From assembly GCA_022766605.1 (NCBI GenBank), contig JALEOH010000039.1, positions 48,998 through 112,997 on the forward strand: a stretch of DNA of 64,000 nucleotides, in the 5' to 3' direction. The stretch comes from Ezakiella sp. Lineage in GTDB: Bacteria; Bacillota; Clostridia; Tissierellales; Peptoniphilaceae. The notes under the pieces were generated by a model that was given only the letters and a program-made list of their open reading frames with translations, was not told the origin of the DNA and ran no database searches. Each line of letters starts with the position of its first letter. The stretch's first letter is position 1. Both the position numbers and the translations under genes were made by a program. Positions 28,084 to 36,804 of the stretch are shown here, in pieces.

Positions 28084-28779
28084 TTAATTATTATCTTGCG
28101 GGAATACATTGCCGATATTTACCATTGTAAGCATTACAAATATAAAGGCTTGTAATAATCCCGAGAATACGTCAAAATATATATGCAATACTGCTGATAA
28201 AGGTATCTCAAGTATTACACTTACTGAATTTAAAGCGGCATGAACTAATGTCATGATAATAGAACCGCTTAAGATATTTCCGAATATACGAAAACTCAAA
28301 CTGATTGGCGTTGCTATTTCCCCTAAGAGATTTATTGGAAATAAAAACGCATATGGTGCAAAATATCCTTTGATATATTCGCCGATTCCATTTGATTTTA
28401 TATTGAAAAAATGTATCAATATAAAAGTCATCATCGCAAGTGCTAGTGTAACATTATAATCACTTGTAGGTGGTGTAAGACCCATTAATCCCAAAAGATT
28501 ACTAAAGACGAGAAACAAGAATAGCGATCCCATATATGAAACGAAACCTCTTCTTCCCTTTCCCATAGTAGAATCTACCAAGTCTTCAATAAATGTTACA
28601 TATATCTCTACTATGTTTAAAAATCCCCTCGGTGGTTTTTTATAGTCGGCTTTTTCAATCATTTTCTTAACTATAAATCCAACAATTAGTAAAAATACTG
28701 CCACCATCATTGCATTAAAAACGGAGTCGTGAATATGATATCTAGTTTCACCAATTGTGAAAAATACACCTTTTTCCAC
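28084..28779 (-). CDS. atpB: ATP synthase a subunit
   Basis: 231 residues, multi-helix stator subunit forming the ion half-channels against the c-ring. The essential arginine is Arg164 in ISLSFRIFGNILSG; the C-terminal helix has LLQAFIFVMLTMVNIG. First of the eight core genes, 30 bases after argF. Confidence 0.97.
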   Translation of the reverse strand: MEKGVFFTIGETRYHIHDSVFNAMMVAVFLLIVGFIVKKMIEKADYKKPPRGFLNIVEIYVTFIEDLVDSTMGKGRRGFVSYMGSLFLFLVFSNLLGLMGLTPPTSDYNVTLALAMMTFILIHFFNIKSNGIGEYIKGYFAPYAFLFPINLLGEIATPISLSFRIFGNILSGSIIMTLVHAALNSVSVILEIPLSAVLHIYFDVFSGLLQAFIFVMLTMVNIGNVFPQDNN

Positions 28780-28809
28780 TAAAGCCTCCTTCTTTTACAA
28801 ATAGCAAAG

Positions 28810-29802
28810 CTATTTCATTGTTGCGTAGATAACCGCCTTAATTGTATGCATTCTATTTTCAGCTTCATCAAATACTTTACTTCTAGATGATTCAAAAATT
28901 TCGTTAGTAACTTCCATCTCTTCAAGGCCAAATTTTTCGTGAATATCTCTTCCAATTGTGGTTTTCAAATCGTGGAAGCTTGGTAAACAGTGAAGGAAAA
29001 TTGCATCTTTAGAAGCATTTTCAAAAGCTTTTTTGTTTACTTGATAAGGCTTTAATAAATTTATTCTCTCTTCCCATACGCTATCTGGTTCGCCCATTGA
29101 TACCCAAATATCTGTATATATAACATCTGCATCTTTGGTTCCTTCTTCAACACTTTCAGTAAAGCGAATAATTGATCCTGTTTCTTTTGCAATCTTCTTT
29201 GCCTCATCTCTTAGCCATTCTTCAGGGAATAGATGTGATGGTGCACATGCAGTAAAATTAACTCCCATCTTCGCACAAGCTATCATTAAAGAATTAGCCA
29301 CATTATTTCTAGCATCTCCCATATATGTGAAATTGATGCCTTTAAGTCTACCAAAGTTTTCTTCAATGGTTAGTAGATCGGCAATCATTTGTGTTGGATG
29401 AAATAAATCTGTCAATCCGTTATAAACTGGAACTCCAGAATAATCACTTAGAGTTTGAACTAAATCTTGTGAAAATCCGCGATATTCAATGCAGTCATAA
29501 AGACGACCAAGCACTCTTGCAGTATCCTCGATTGATTCTTTCTTTCCCATTTGCGAACTGCCTGGGTCAAGATAAGTAACGCCCATGCCTAGGTCATAAC
29601 CTGCTACTTCAAAGGAACAACGAGTTCTGGTAGATGTCTTTTCGAATAACAATACCATGTTCTTACCAGATAGATACTTATGTTCGATGCCATTCATCTT
29701 CATATTCTTGAAATTTTTGCTAAGATCTAGCAAATATCTAATTTCTTCACTACTAAAATCAAGTAGTTTAAGGAATGATCTTCCTCTTAAATTAATTCCC
29801 AT
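28810..29802 (-). CDS. argF: Ornithine carbamoyltransferase
   Basis: 330 residues. It makes citrulline from ornithine and carbamoyl phosphate (or the reverse in the arginine deiminase pathway, where it is called ArcB). Carbamoyl-phosphate motif STRTR is at residues 57-61; also HPTQ and the ornithine motif FLHCLPSFHD. Strong AGGAGGG at 29810-29816. No argG/H or arcA/C lies in the window, so anabolic and catabolic roles cannot be separated; HCLPSFHD with a terminal ENRMHTIKAV occurs in both. It sits immediately upstream of, and apparently co-transcribed with, atpB. Confidence 0.93.
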   Translation of the reverse strand: MGINLRGRSFLKLLDFSSEEIRYLLDLSKNFKNMKMNGIEHKYLSGKNMVLLFEKTSTRTRCSFEVAGYDLGMGVTYLDPGSSQMGKKESIEDTARVLGRLYDCIEYRGFSQDLVQTLSDYSGVPVYNGLTDLFHPTQMIADLLTIEENFGRLKGINFTYMGDARNNVANSLMIACAKMGVNFTACAPSHLFPEEWLRDEAKKIAKETGSIIRFTESVEEGTKDADVIYTDIWVSMGEPDSVWEERINLLKPYQVNKKAFENASKDAIFLHCLPSFHDLKTTIGRDIHEKFGLEEMEVTNEIFESSRSKVFDEAENRMHTIKAVIYATMK

Positions 29803-29839
29803 ATTAATTCCCTCCTATGGTTTATTTCTTCCAAATAAT

Positions 29840-29868
29840 ATGATATAATAAAATAAATAAAAATGCAA
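29840..29868 (-). promoter_or_regulatory. Promoter of argF and the atp operon
   Basis: Minus strand: -35 TTGCAT (29863-29868), 17-base spacer, -10 TATCAT (29840-29845). The -10 overlaps a candidate -10 of the divergent atpZ promoter. Confidence 0.55.
29844..29849 (+). promoter_or_regulatory. Candidate -10 of the divergent atpZ-atpI transcript
   Basis: TATAAT on the plus strand, sharing bases with the argF -10. The -35 position (29821-29826, TTTATT) is weak. An SD GAGGTGA lies at 29885-29891. Confidence 0.4.
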
Positions 29869-29897
29869 GTGTATTTCATTGATTGAGGTGATTTTTT

Positions 29898-30137
29898 TTG
29901 AAAAACTTTAAATATTTAGCCCTTGTTGGTCAGCTGGGGCTTGATATAATTGTATCAGCATTATTTTGGGGCTTCATTGGCTATTTAATAGATCGTTTGT
30001 TAAAAATAGATTCCTCTATATTTACAATTATATTGGGTACATTAGGCCTCATCGGCGGTTTTGGAGCAGGCTTTCATAGACTTTTTATGCAAGCTAATAT
30101 AAAAAATAATAAAGAGAGGGAACAAAAAGATGAATGA
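29898..30137 (+). CDS. AtpZ/AtpI-family F0 accessory protein
   Basis: 79 residues, starting at a TTG with GAGGTGA eight bases upstream. Two membrane helices (about 13-31 and 41-60) with a charged hairpin (IDRLLKIDSS) and a Lys/Glu-rich tail. This matches the small AtpZ/AtpI family usually encoded at the head of atp operons and linked to magnesium/calcium supply or c-ring assembly. Here it is transcribed away from the atp genes. Confidence 0.8.
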   Translation: MKNFKYLALVGQLGLDIIVSALFWGFIGYLIDRLLKIDSSIFTIILGTLGLIGGFGAGFHRLFMQANIKNNKEREQKDE

Positions 30138-30498
30138 TTTTCTAAAAAGATATTTTATAGTTTCAATAATTATATATCTAATTATTATCCCATTTTGCTT
30201 TTTATTTAAAGATAGCTATCGAACTATTCTTGGTATGGGGCTTGGTCTTGCCATTAGATTACTGCTTTTTAAATTATCGCTATATGATCTTGATAAGACT
30301 CTTAACAAAAATCCCGATGCTGCAAAGCGCTCGGGAAATTTTAATTATATTAAAAGATATCTAATTTATGCCATTACACTAATTGCAAGCTTTTACTCAC
30401 CATATACCAATTTATATGGTTGCGGAATAGGTCTTCTAATCTTAAGTGTTGCAATTCATGCAATCAATATCTATGATATTATAAAGAGTAAAAAATAA
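30130..30498 (+). CDS. ATP synthase subunit I-like membrane protein
   Basis: 122 residues, four predicted membrane helices and little else; it overlaps the AtpZ-like gene by 8 bases. It resembles the poorly conserved ATP synthase I (UncI) family in size, topology and context, a factor that helps c-ring assembly. Ends one base from the converging holA stop, with no terminator hairpin visible between them. Confidence 0.65.
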   Translation: MNDFLKRYFIVSIIIYLIIIPFCFLFKDSYRTILGMGLGLAIRLLLFKLSLYDLDKTLNKNPDAAKRSGNFNYIKRYLIYAITLIASFYSPYTNLYGCGIGLLILSVAIHAINIYDIIKSKK

Positions 30499-30499
30499 A

Positions 30500-31498
30500 T
30501 TATATTCCCTCTATTATTGAGACCACCAAATTTTCTAATAATAGTTGGGGATTGTTTTTTTGACTTTTTATTATTTCATCAGCCTCCTTAACTTTCTTTA
30601 GAGCATATTTTAGCGAAGGACTATCGTATCTATTGATATTAGTCTTAATTTCTCTATATTCATATAGCGAAATTGGAATTTTTTTAGATGCCTCATACTC
30701 ACCGAGATTCAAATTTTTAATCTTATTCATCAATATTATATGGCGCGATATCATATATAATATTCTAATGGGCTCTTCCCTTGTTAGGAATAATTTTTCA
30801 AGCTCCTTAAGTGCTATTTTAGTATTCCTTGAGGAAATCGCATCCGTTAGATTAAAAATATTTGCACTGGCAGTTTTACTTATAAGTTCTTTGACATCAT
30901 CTAATTTTATAGTTGATTTTTCAAGACTAATAAGCTTTTCTATTTCATTTAAGACCTTATATAATGAACTATCATCACTACTAAAACTTATATATAAATT
31001 AAATAGATCTAGTGCATCATCCTCTATAATTATATTTTTTTCTTTGAGCTTTTTTACAACCCAATTGCTCATTTGCGCATCGCTTACAGGATTAAATTCA
31101 ACAACAGAGTTTTTTGATGCTATTTTTTTATAAAAATTAAAATTCTTCTTAGGAGTATTTGGGCAAAAATAGAAAATTACAACTACATACGGATTGTCAA
31201 AAATATTATCTAGTATACTCGCCATGTCTTTCATTGCAGTATCTGTAAGATTTTTGACTATTATCAATCTATAATCATTCATAAGCGGTAGTTGTTCAGT
31301 TTTTTCTACAATCTCAATTGCACCCAATGATTCAGCATCCAAGAGTTGATAATTAAAATCCTCTAGTTCGCTTGGAATATATGCTTCTTTAAGTGTTTTT
31401 AGTGTATTGTCAGCCAAATATATTTCGCTCCCGCAGAATATATAAGCCCCTCTAATCATCTTGGTTTTTATTTTAGCTAAAAATTCTGTATAATCCAT
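30500..31498 (-). CDS. holA: DNA polymerase III delta subunit
   Basis: 332 residues, clamp-loader delta. N-terminal GAYIFCGSEIYLADNTLK, then ANIFNLTDAISSRN in the middle and a C-terminal helical collar domain ending NPQLLLENLVVSIIEG. It overlaps comEC by 22 bases; comEC-holA adjacency is widely conserved in Firmicutes. Confidence 0.92.
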   Translation of the reverse strand: MDYTEFLAKIKTKMIRGAYIFCGSEIYLADNTLKTLKEAYIPSELEDFNYQLLDAESLGAIEIVEKTEQLPLMNDYRLIIVKNLTDTAMKDMASILDNIFDNPYVVVIFYFCPNTPKKNFNFYKKIASKNSVVEFNPVSDAQMSNWVVKKLKEKNIIIEDDALDLFNLYISFSSDDSSLYKVLNEIEKLISLEKSTIKLDDVKELISKTASANIFNLTDAISSRNTKIALKELEKLFLTREEPIRILYMISRHIILMNKIKNLNLGEYEASKKIPISLYEYREIKTNINRYDSPSLKYALKKVKEADEIIKSQKNNPQLLLENLVVSIIEGI

Positions 31499-33756
31499 TC
31501 TTCCCTCCTTGTTAAAACCAATATAAATGCAATTGCTGCATAAATTAAAATCAAATATTTTACATTGTTTTTTTGATCGTCAAATGAATATAAACTATAA
31601 TTATTCAAATCAAATCGAATCATCCCATTTTTATCCGTTCTATAAATATCTATATCTCTTGATTTTAATCTATTTAAAACATCATTATTAGGATGTCCGT
31701 AAAGATTATTTCTCCCGACTGATATTATAGCGTATTTAGGATTGACCTTATCTAGAAACTCACTGGTAGATGAAGTATTGGAGCCATGATGAGGGACTTT
31801 TAATATATAGGATTTTATATTATTAGGCAAATCTACCTCCCTCTCCTTCTCAATATCGGCTGAAAAGAATACTAGATTGTAGTCTTTTTTTAAGATAAAG
31901 ACTTGGGATCTATTATTTTCATTAAGCGAATTATTGTCATTAAAGCCAATTCCATGTAACTTATAGCCTTTTCCAAGATTATAGCTGGTATTACTTGGTA
32001 GATAATTAATTTTTAATTTTTTTATTTTATCCATAATTTTAGACTCATTATCGGGCTTATGACTTGCTATGATTTCATTTATTTTAATTGCAGAAGTAAG
32101 CTCAGTTAAGCCACCTACATGATCATAGTCAAAGTGAGTTATAAAAGCAGCTCTGATATTACGTCTACCTGTTTTTATTAGATATGGTTCTAAAATCATC
32201 TTACCAACTCGGCCAACACTTCCTCCATTACCCCCCGAATCTATTAGATAATTATCATCTCCGATGCTTATTAAAGCCGCATCACCCTGACCAATATCTA
32301 AAAATTCTACACAATCACTACTACTAAAAACAATATTAATAGAAGCTGCTAAGGATAGTGACATAATAGTCAAAGTAAATCTTTTAATATTTATTTTTAA
32401 ATAATTATATTTATCCTTAAATAGATAGATTATAATCAATAAATAATACAATATGATTATTAGCGGATGAGGACTAAATGAATAGATCAAAAAAGAACTA
32501 TTGGTTAAAAATTGAAGCAATATTATCAATAAATTCACACTAGCGCTCATAAATCTCGCTAGAAGATTTGCAATAAATGTTAGTGGTGATATAAATAATA
32601 ATATCACAGATAAATATAAATACAAAGAGAAAAATGGAACCAATAATATATTTAATAATATAGATAGAATATTATATTTATTGAAAAAATATAGTATCAT
32701 GGGGATCGTTGCCAAGAAAATAGAAATATTAAGTCTAAAAGAAGATCTTACCCAATATTTGAAATCTTTTTTCAATTTTAATTTTGGCTCAATTGACGGA
32801 TATACTATTATTATGCCAAGCATGCAAAGATAACTTAAAATAAATCCAACGGAAAATAGATAGTAGGGATTTATAAAGAGGGAAATAATTGCCGCAATTG
32901 CTAGTGCTTGTAAATTGCTGAGTTTTGGTAAATATAGCATCCTTACACTTGATACGCTAATCATAATGGCAGCTCTTAACAGTGATGGAGTAAATCCTAC
33001 CAACACGCCAAAAAGCCATATAAAAATAGTTGATATATATAATCTCAACTTTAATCCGGGAAAAAATAAGGCAAAGGCAAAGTAGGCAAGTCCGAATATC
33101 AATCCTAAATGTAGACCAGAAACACTTAAAATATGAGAAATTCCTGCATTAGACAAGAGTTCCTTTAATTCTCCATCCTCCTCATATCTAAGCAGCATTC
33201 CATTTGATAGCTTTGATGCATTTTCTCCTAGATAACTATCAAAAATCTCAATTCCCTTTTGTCTTATATTTTCTAAAATACTAAGATAGGAATTACCAAC
33301 AACCGAGTATACTGGTTTATTGATCTTAGCCTTGATATTTTGAGAATATCTGGTTAGCCTCTCATCATATAATAATGGCATTGTTCTTGACTCCAATGGG
33401 CTTATCGTTCCCGACAAGAGTATCCTATCCCCTCTTTTTACCATGCCTTCTTTATCATAAAAAAAGAATTTATTAAATTTACTATCTCTAACTACAATAA
33501 ATGAATAATCTTCTTTTTCTCGTCTCTCAGTTACAAGGTATTCGCCTTTTATATCTTTAGGAAATTGATAATTATCAAAACGTAGATAAATACTTAGCAG
33601 TATAATAGCAAAGCTAATAACAAATTTAACTAAGCCTTTATAGTTTGATCTTTCCCTTAAAGCAAAAAAAACAAAGAAAAGTATAAAGCCTAATCTAATC
33701 ACTGGATATTCATAAAACAAAATCGACGAAATAATTCCAAATAAAATCCATTGCAT
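31477..33756 (-). CDS. comEC: ComEC/Rec2 DNA-uptake channel
   Basis: 759 residues. N-terminal DUF4131-like region, central competence domain with many membrane helices (ISHILSVSGLHLGLIFGL), and a C-terminal metallo-beta-lactamase domain with HFDYDHVGG near residue 537 and KVPHHGSNTSS. It carries single-stranded DNA across the membrane during natural transformation; the MBL domain is thought to degrade the other strand. No Shine-Dalgarno precedes the ATG; a TACAAT lies six bases upstream. Full-length, suggesting selection for function. Confidence 0.93.
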   Translation of the reverse strand: MQWILFGIISSILFYEYPVIRLGFILFFVFFALRERSNYKGLVKFVISFAIILLSIYLRFDNYQFPKDIKGEYLVTERREKEDYSFIVVRDSKFNKFFFYDKEGMVKRGDRILLSGTISPLESRTMPLLYDERLTRYSQNIKAKINKPVYSVVGNSYLSILENIRQKGIEIFDSYLGENASKLSNGMLLRYEEDGELKELLSNAGISHILSVSGLHLGLIFGLAYFAFALFFPGLKLRLYISTIFIWLFGVLVGFTPSLLRAAIMISVSSVRMLYLPKLSNLQALAIAAIISLFINPYYLFSVGFILSYLCMLGIIIVYPSIEPKLKLKKDFKYWVRSSFRLNISIFLATIPMILYFFNKYNILSILLNILLVPFFSLYLYLSVILLFISPLTFIANLLARFMSASVNLLIILLQFLTNSSFLIYSFSPHPLIIILYYLLIIIYLFKDKYNYLKINIKRFTLTIMSLSLAASINIVFSSSDCVEFLDIGQGDAALISIGDDNYLIDSGGNGGSVGRVGKMILEPYLIKTGRRNIRAAFITHFDYDHVGGLTELTSAIKINEIIASHKPDNESKIMDKIKKLKINYLPSNTSYNLGKGYKLHGIGFNDNNSLNENNRSQVFILKKDYNLVFFSADIEKEREVDLPNNIKSYILKVPHHGSNTSSTSEFLDKVNPKYAIISVGRNNLYGHPNNDVLNRLKSRDIDIYRTDKNGMIRFDLNNYSLYSFDDQKNNVKYLILIYAAIAFILVLTRREEWIIQNF

Positions 33757-33825
33757 ATTGCTATTGTAAACTATAATTAAAAAAAATAAAAGCCTTTTAG
33801 TCTATTCAAAACCGATTTTTTATAT

Positions 33826-33831
33826 TATAAT
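33826..33831 (+). promoter_or_regulatory. -10 element of the exporter operon
   Basis: TATAAT with a weak TATTCA 17 bases upstream (33803-33808). The predicted start is about 33838, directly before the RBS GGAGG at 33839. Confidence 0.4.
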
Positions 33832-33850
33832 ATAGCTTGGAGGTAGGATT

Positions 33851-34621
33851 ATGATTACAAATAGTGAAGCCTTTGTTTATAAAACGGTTTTATACGCTGG
33901 GGAGATCATGGTAAGATCTGGCTCTGAAACATATAGAGCTGAAGATACCATGAAAAGGATGCTCTCTTCCGTAGGAATTGAAAATGTTTCGACATTTGTC
34001 TCACCAACTGTTATTATATTAGGCGATAATACCAAAGATGGATCTTGTTTTATTCAAAATATAGATAAGAGATCTACTAATTTGGCTAAAATAGAAAATG
34101 TAAATAATTTAAGTCGCGACTTCGTGGCAAAAAAAATAAATATAGAGGAGGCCTATGCTAAGCTAAAAGAAATAGCCTCTGCACCATCTTATCCATATAT
34201 ATTAGCTGTTTTAGGTTGTGCGCTAGGCTGCGCTATTTTCTCAGTGCTAATAGGTGGCAATCTCAGTGATTTTATCTCAGCACTAATCACATCGGCAATT
34301 ACTTTTCACACAAATGAAGTAATCGCCAAGGTTAGTAATACACAATTTCTAGGATATTTTGCCTGTGCACTTGCCGTTACATTTGTATCAGTTGGATTAA
34401 GTAAATTAGGTCTTGGTCAAAATCTCGATTCTATTGTCGTTGGATCAATACTTCCACTTGTACCTGGAGTTGCCCTTACAACTGGAGTTCGTGATTTTAT
34501 GAATGGAGATTTATTAAGCGGAGTTGCAAGAATAATGGAGGCAGCGACAATTGCCGTTGCAATAGCCTTTGGCGTTGGTTTTTCACTTACTTTCCTTCAT
34601 TTAGTAGGAGTTAGCTTATGA
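33851..34621 (+). CDS. Threonine/serine exporter family protein, ThrE N-half (YjjP type)
   Basis: 256 residues. A soluble N-terminal region (YAGEIMVRSGSETYRAEDTM, family-diagnostic) is followed by about five membrane helices. ThrE-family exporters of Bacillota are split into a YjjP-like and a YjjB-like gene. Substrate may be threonine, serine or, as in E. coli YjjPB, succinate. Partner overlaps by ATGA. Confidence 0.88.
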   Translation: MITNSEAFVYKTVLYAGEIMVRSGSETYRAEDTMKRMLSSVGIENVSTFVSPTVIILGDNTKDGSCFIQNIDKRSTNLAKIENVNNLSRDFVAKKINIEEAYAKLKEIASAPSYPYILAVLGCALGCAIFSVLIGGNLSDFISALITSAITFHTNEVIAKVSNTQFLGYFACALAVTFVSVGLSKLGLGQNLDSIVVGSILPLVPGVALTTGVRDFMNGDLLSGVARIMEAATIAVAIAFGVGFSLTFLHLVGVSL

Positions 34622-35058
34622 ATTATTTAACTATTTTTATTTTAAGTTCACTTGCAGGACTTGGATTTTGCTTTATATTTACAGTAAAAAAGAGAAATAT
34701 TCTAATATGTGCCCTTTGTTCAGGTCTTGCTTGGACGAGTTTAAAATATTTAGAATCAATTGGAGTATCAACTGTATTTGCATCTTTAGTATCTGCCTTT
34801 ATACTAGGAATTATTACGGAGATAGCGGCTGTAAAATTAAAAAGTCCCGCGATCAATTTTATGATAATAGGATTTATCCCACTTGTACCAGGGCTAAAAT
34901 GTTATCAAGGAATATTAAGATTAATAGAAGGTAATCAAGCTGAGGGAACTGCCTTGTTGTTTGAAGCAATTTTTATTGCGATTGCAATTTCTATTTCGTT
35001 TCTACTAACTTCATCCATAGTAAAGATGATAAGACAAATAAAAGCAAAAAAAAAATAA
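34618..35058 (+). CDS. Threonine/serine exporter family protein, ThrE C-half (YjjB type)
   Basis: 146 residues, four to five membrane helices with FIPLVPG (the conserved PLVPG loop also present in its partner) and a lysine-rich tail. It completes the two-subunit ThrE-like exporter; start overlaps the partner's stop. Confidence 0.87.
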   Translation: MNYLTIFILSSLAGLGFCFIFTVKKRNILICALCSGLAWTSLKYLESIGVSTVFASLVSAFILGIITEIAAVKLKSPAINFMIIGFIPLVPGLKCYQGILRLIEGNQAEGTALLFEAIFIAIAISISFLLTSSIVKMIRQIKAKKK

Positions 35059-35074
35059 AACGCCTTTCGGCGTT
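35045..35074 (-). terminator. Intrinsic terminator of the dnaJ-to-SLH operon
   Basis: On the minus strand AACGCC-GAAA-GGCGTT followed by TTATTT and a long T run: a 6-bp GC-rich stem closed by a GAAA tetraloop, close to ideal. It serves the SLH gene ending at 35080. On the plus strand the T run is missing, so it ends the exporter transcript poorly. Confidence 0.85.
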
Positions 35075-35079
35075 ACATA

Positions 35080-36039
35080 CTACACAACTATATCAAATAT
35101 TCTTATTACCATAACTATGGCTTCTTCGCGAGTGACTTCATTTTGAGGATTTATCATCCCATGATCATCCCCCACGATGACTCCAATATCTAATAGATGT
35201 TTAATCGAATCTAGAGCCCATTTGCTAACCTTATCAATATCTGCTATATTTTTATCACTATGGGTAATATCGCGTCCTAGTTTTACTAAATATCGAGATA
35301 ATATTGTAGCCATCTCTTCTTTTGTAAGAGTGTTGTCTCCACTAAAAACACCATCTTTTACTCCATTTACAATGCCAATATTATACGCAAAATTTATATC
35401 ATAATCAGCGATATCCTCGAATTTTTTTATTATTTCAACATCGTGTTTCGCAATATATTGATCCATTTTCATAAGCATTTTAATAAACTCATACCTTGTA
35501 ATAGGCTTTCTAACGTCTTCTTTCATACTCTCAAGTATAATGCCTAGTTTAGATGCTTTTTCAATTTGATCTTTGCTCCAAAATGAAGTATTTTTTATAA
35601 ATGAGTCATGTCCAAGAGTAAGTGAATCAGAATAATCCCCAATCACTTCTTTGTCGTCCAACATATATTTATATCTCATCTTAATTTGAACTAAGGTATT
35701 ATCTGTATTTAGCTCAGGTCTATTTACAAAAGGATCAAATGTATAGCTAAGTGACATGGCATTTGTCTCAAATAACGGTAAATTTCTTTCATCCAAATAT
35801 TTTCCTTGATCCAATTTAATATTAAATTCGATTTTTGCATCTTTTATTTTGCCTGAAGAAATCTTCTCAATCAGATTCTTGTCATTATTCCAATAAATAG
35901 TGATAAGTCTGTCATTTTCTAGATCGATTTCTCCTTTTAAATTATGCAATCTAAAACTGTCCTCTGCATTGATAACTATAGATAATGACAATATCAATAG
36001 TAGAGCTATAATAATAGATTTAGTCTTCATATTCATCAT
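35080..36039 (-). CDS. Secreted S-layer-homology (SLH) domain protein
   Basis: 319 residues. A signal peptide (MKTKSIIIALLLILSLSIVINAE; ATGs at 36039, 36036 and 36030 are all possible) precedes an unknown beta-rich domain of about 130 residues. The C-terminal half has about three SLH repeats (for example RYEFIKMLMKMDQYI and TKEEMATILSRYL), which anchor proteins to pyruvylated wall polymers. It ends the heat-shock-linked operon. Confidence 0.85.
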   Translation of the reverse strand: MMNMKTKSIIIALLLILSLSIVINAEDSFRLHNLKGEIDLENDRLITIYWNNDKNLIEKISSGKIKDAKIEFNIKLDQGKYLDERNLPLFETNAMSLSYTFDPFVNRPELNTDNTLVQIKMRYKYMLDDKEVIGDYSDSLTLGHDSFIKNTSFWSKDQIEKASKLGIILESMKEDVRKPITRYEFIKMLMKMDQYIAKHDVEIIKKFEDIADYDINFAYNIGIVNGVKDGVFSGDNTLTKEEMATILSRYLVKLGRDITHSDKNIADIDKVSKWALDSIKHLLDIGVIVGDDHGMINPQNEVTREEAIVMVIRIFDIVV

Positions 36040-36457
36040 TTAATCTATGCTTAAAATAAATAATTTTACCTAGATTATTCTCCTCCACAACTAAATTTTC
36101 ATTAAGAAACAGCTTGTATTTTTTTAACTCTCTATTTAATATAACATATAGAGTACCAAAAACAAAAGCTGATCTAAATAATGTTTTTTTGCCTAATATA
36201 TCCTCAAACAGCGATTCTGGTAAAATAAAGTATAATATACCAAGTCCAATCAAAGGAAGCGATACTTCATCAATTCCATCATAACATGAGTTTGCATAGT
36301 CACGAGCCATTTCATAAAAAAGGTCTAGTGTAGACTTTGCCTTATCAAGTATTTGAGTTTCTGATAACGCATCTTTTAGACTATCAGTAAACTTAATAAT
36401 ATTTTCTTTGGAAAGATTATTTGCCAAATTCAATAGTAAATCTGTTTGAGTATTCAT
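36020..36457 (-). CDS. Unknown protein with two hydrophobic segments
   Basis: 145 residues. A helical N-terminus is followed by a hydrophobic segment around LPLIGLGILYFILPESLFED and a second near RSAFVFGTLYVIL. The first vaguely resembles the DUF1232/YkvA pattern (hydrophobic helix, Y-hydrophobic-P, acidic), but the match is weak and I do not name it. It overlaps the SLH gene by 20 bases and follows the HIT gene by 11. Confidence 0.55.
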   Translation of the reverse strand: MNTQTDLLLNLANNLSKENIIKFTDSLKDALSETQILDKAKSTLDLFYEMARDYANSCYDGIDEVSLPLIGLGILYFILPESLFEDILGKKTLFRSAFVFGTLYVILNRELKKYKLFLNENLVVEENNLGKIIYFKHRLNDEYED

Positions 36458-36468
36458 ATATACCTCTT

Positions 36469-36804
36469 TTAAAATGTCCAGGCAAGCTTTTTGCCACCAA
36501 TTAGATGAAAATGTAGATGTCTTACCGATTGACCTCCATCTTCACCTACATTTGAGATTACACGATATCCATTATTTAATTTCAAGTCTTTAGCAATAAT
36601 CTTTATTGCAGCAAATATTGACTTTAGAATTTCTCCGTCACTTGCTTCAATAGTATCTACGCCATTAATATGCTTCTTTGGCACTATTAAAACATGAACC
36701 GGTGCAACGGGATTAATATCCTCAAATGCATAACAATTTTCGTCTTCATAAATCTTTTTAGAAGGAATTTCTCCATTTACTATTTTGCAGAACAAGCAGT
36801 CCAT
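36469..36804 (-). CDS. HIT-family nucleotide-binding protein (HinT type)
   Basis: 111 residues. The histidine triad RHLHFH (His96, His98, His100) and the N-terminal CLFCKIVNGEIPSKKIYED are typical of HinT purine phosphoramidases. Cys3 and Cys6 are kept as in zinc-binding HIT members. Overlaps mtaB by 25 bases. Confidence 0.93.
   Translation of the reverse strand: MDCLFCKIVNGEIPSKKIYEDENCYAFEDINPVAPVHVLIVPKKHINGVDTIEASDGEILKSIFAAIKIIAKDLKLNNGYRVISNVGEDGGQSVRHLHFHLIGGKKLAWTF

Noticed and set aside
35059..35074. Hairpin as terminator of the plus-strand exporter genes
   Set aside because: On the plus strand no T run follows; it fits the minus-strand SLH gene instead.
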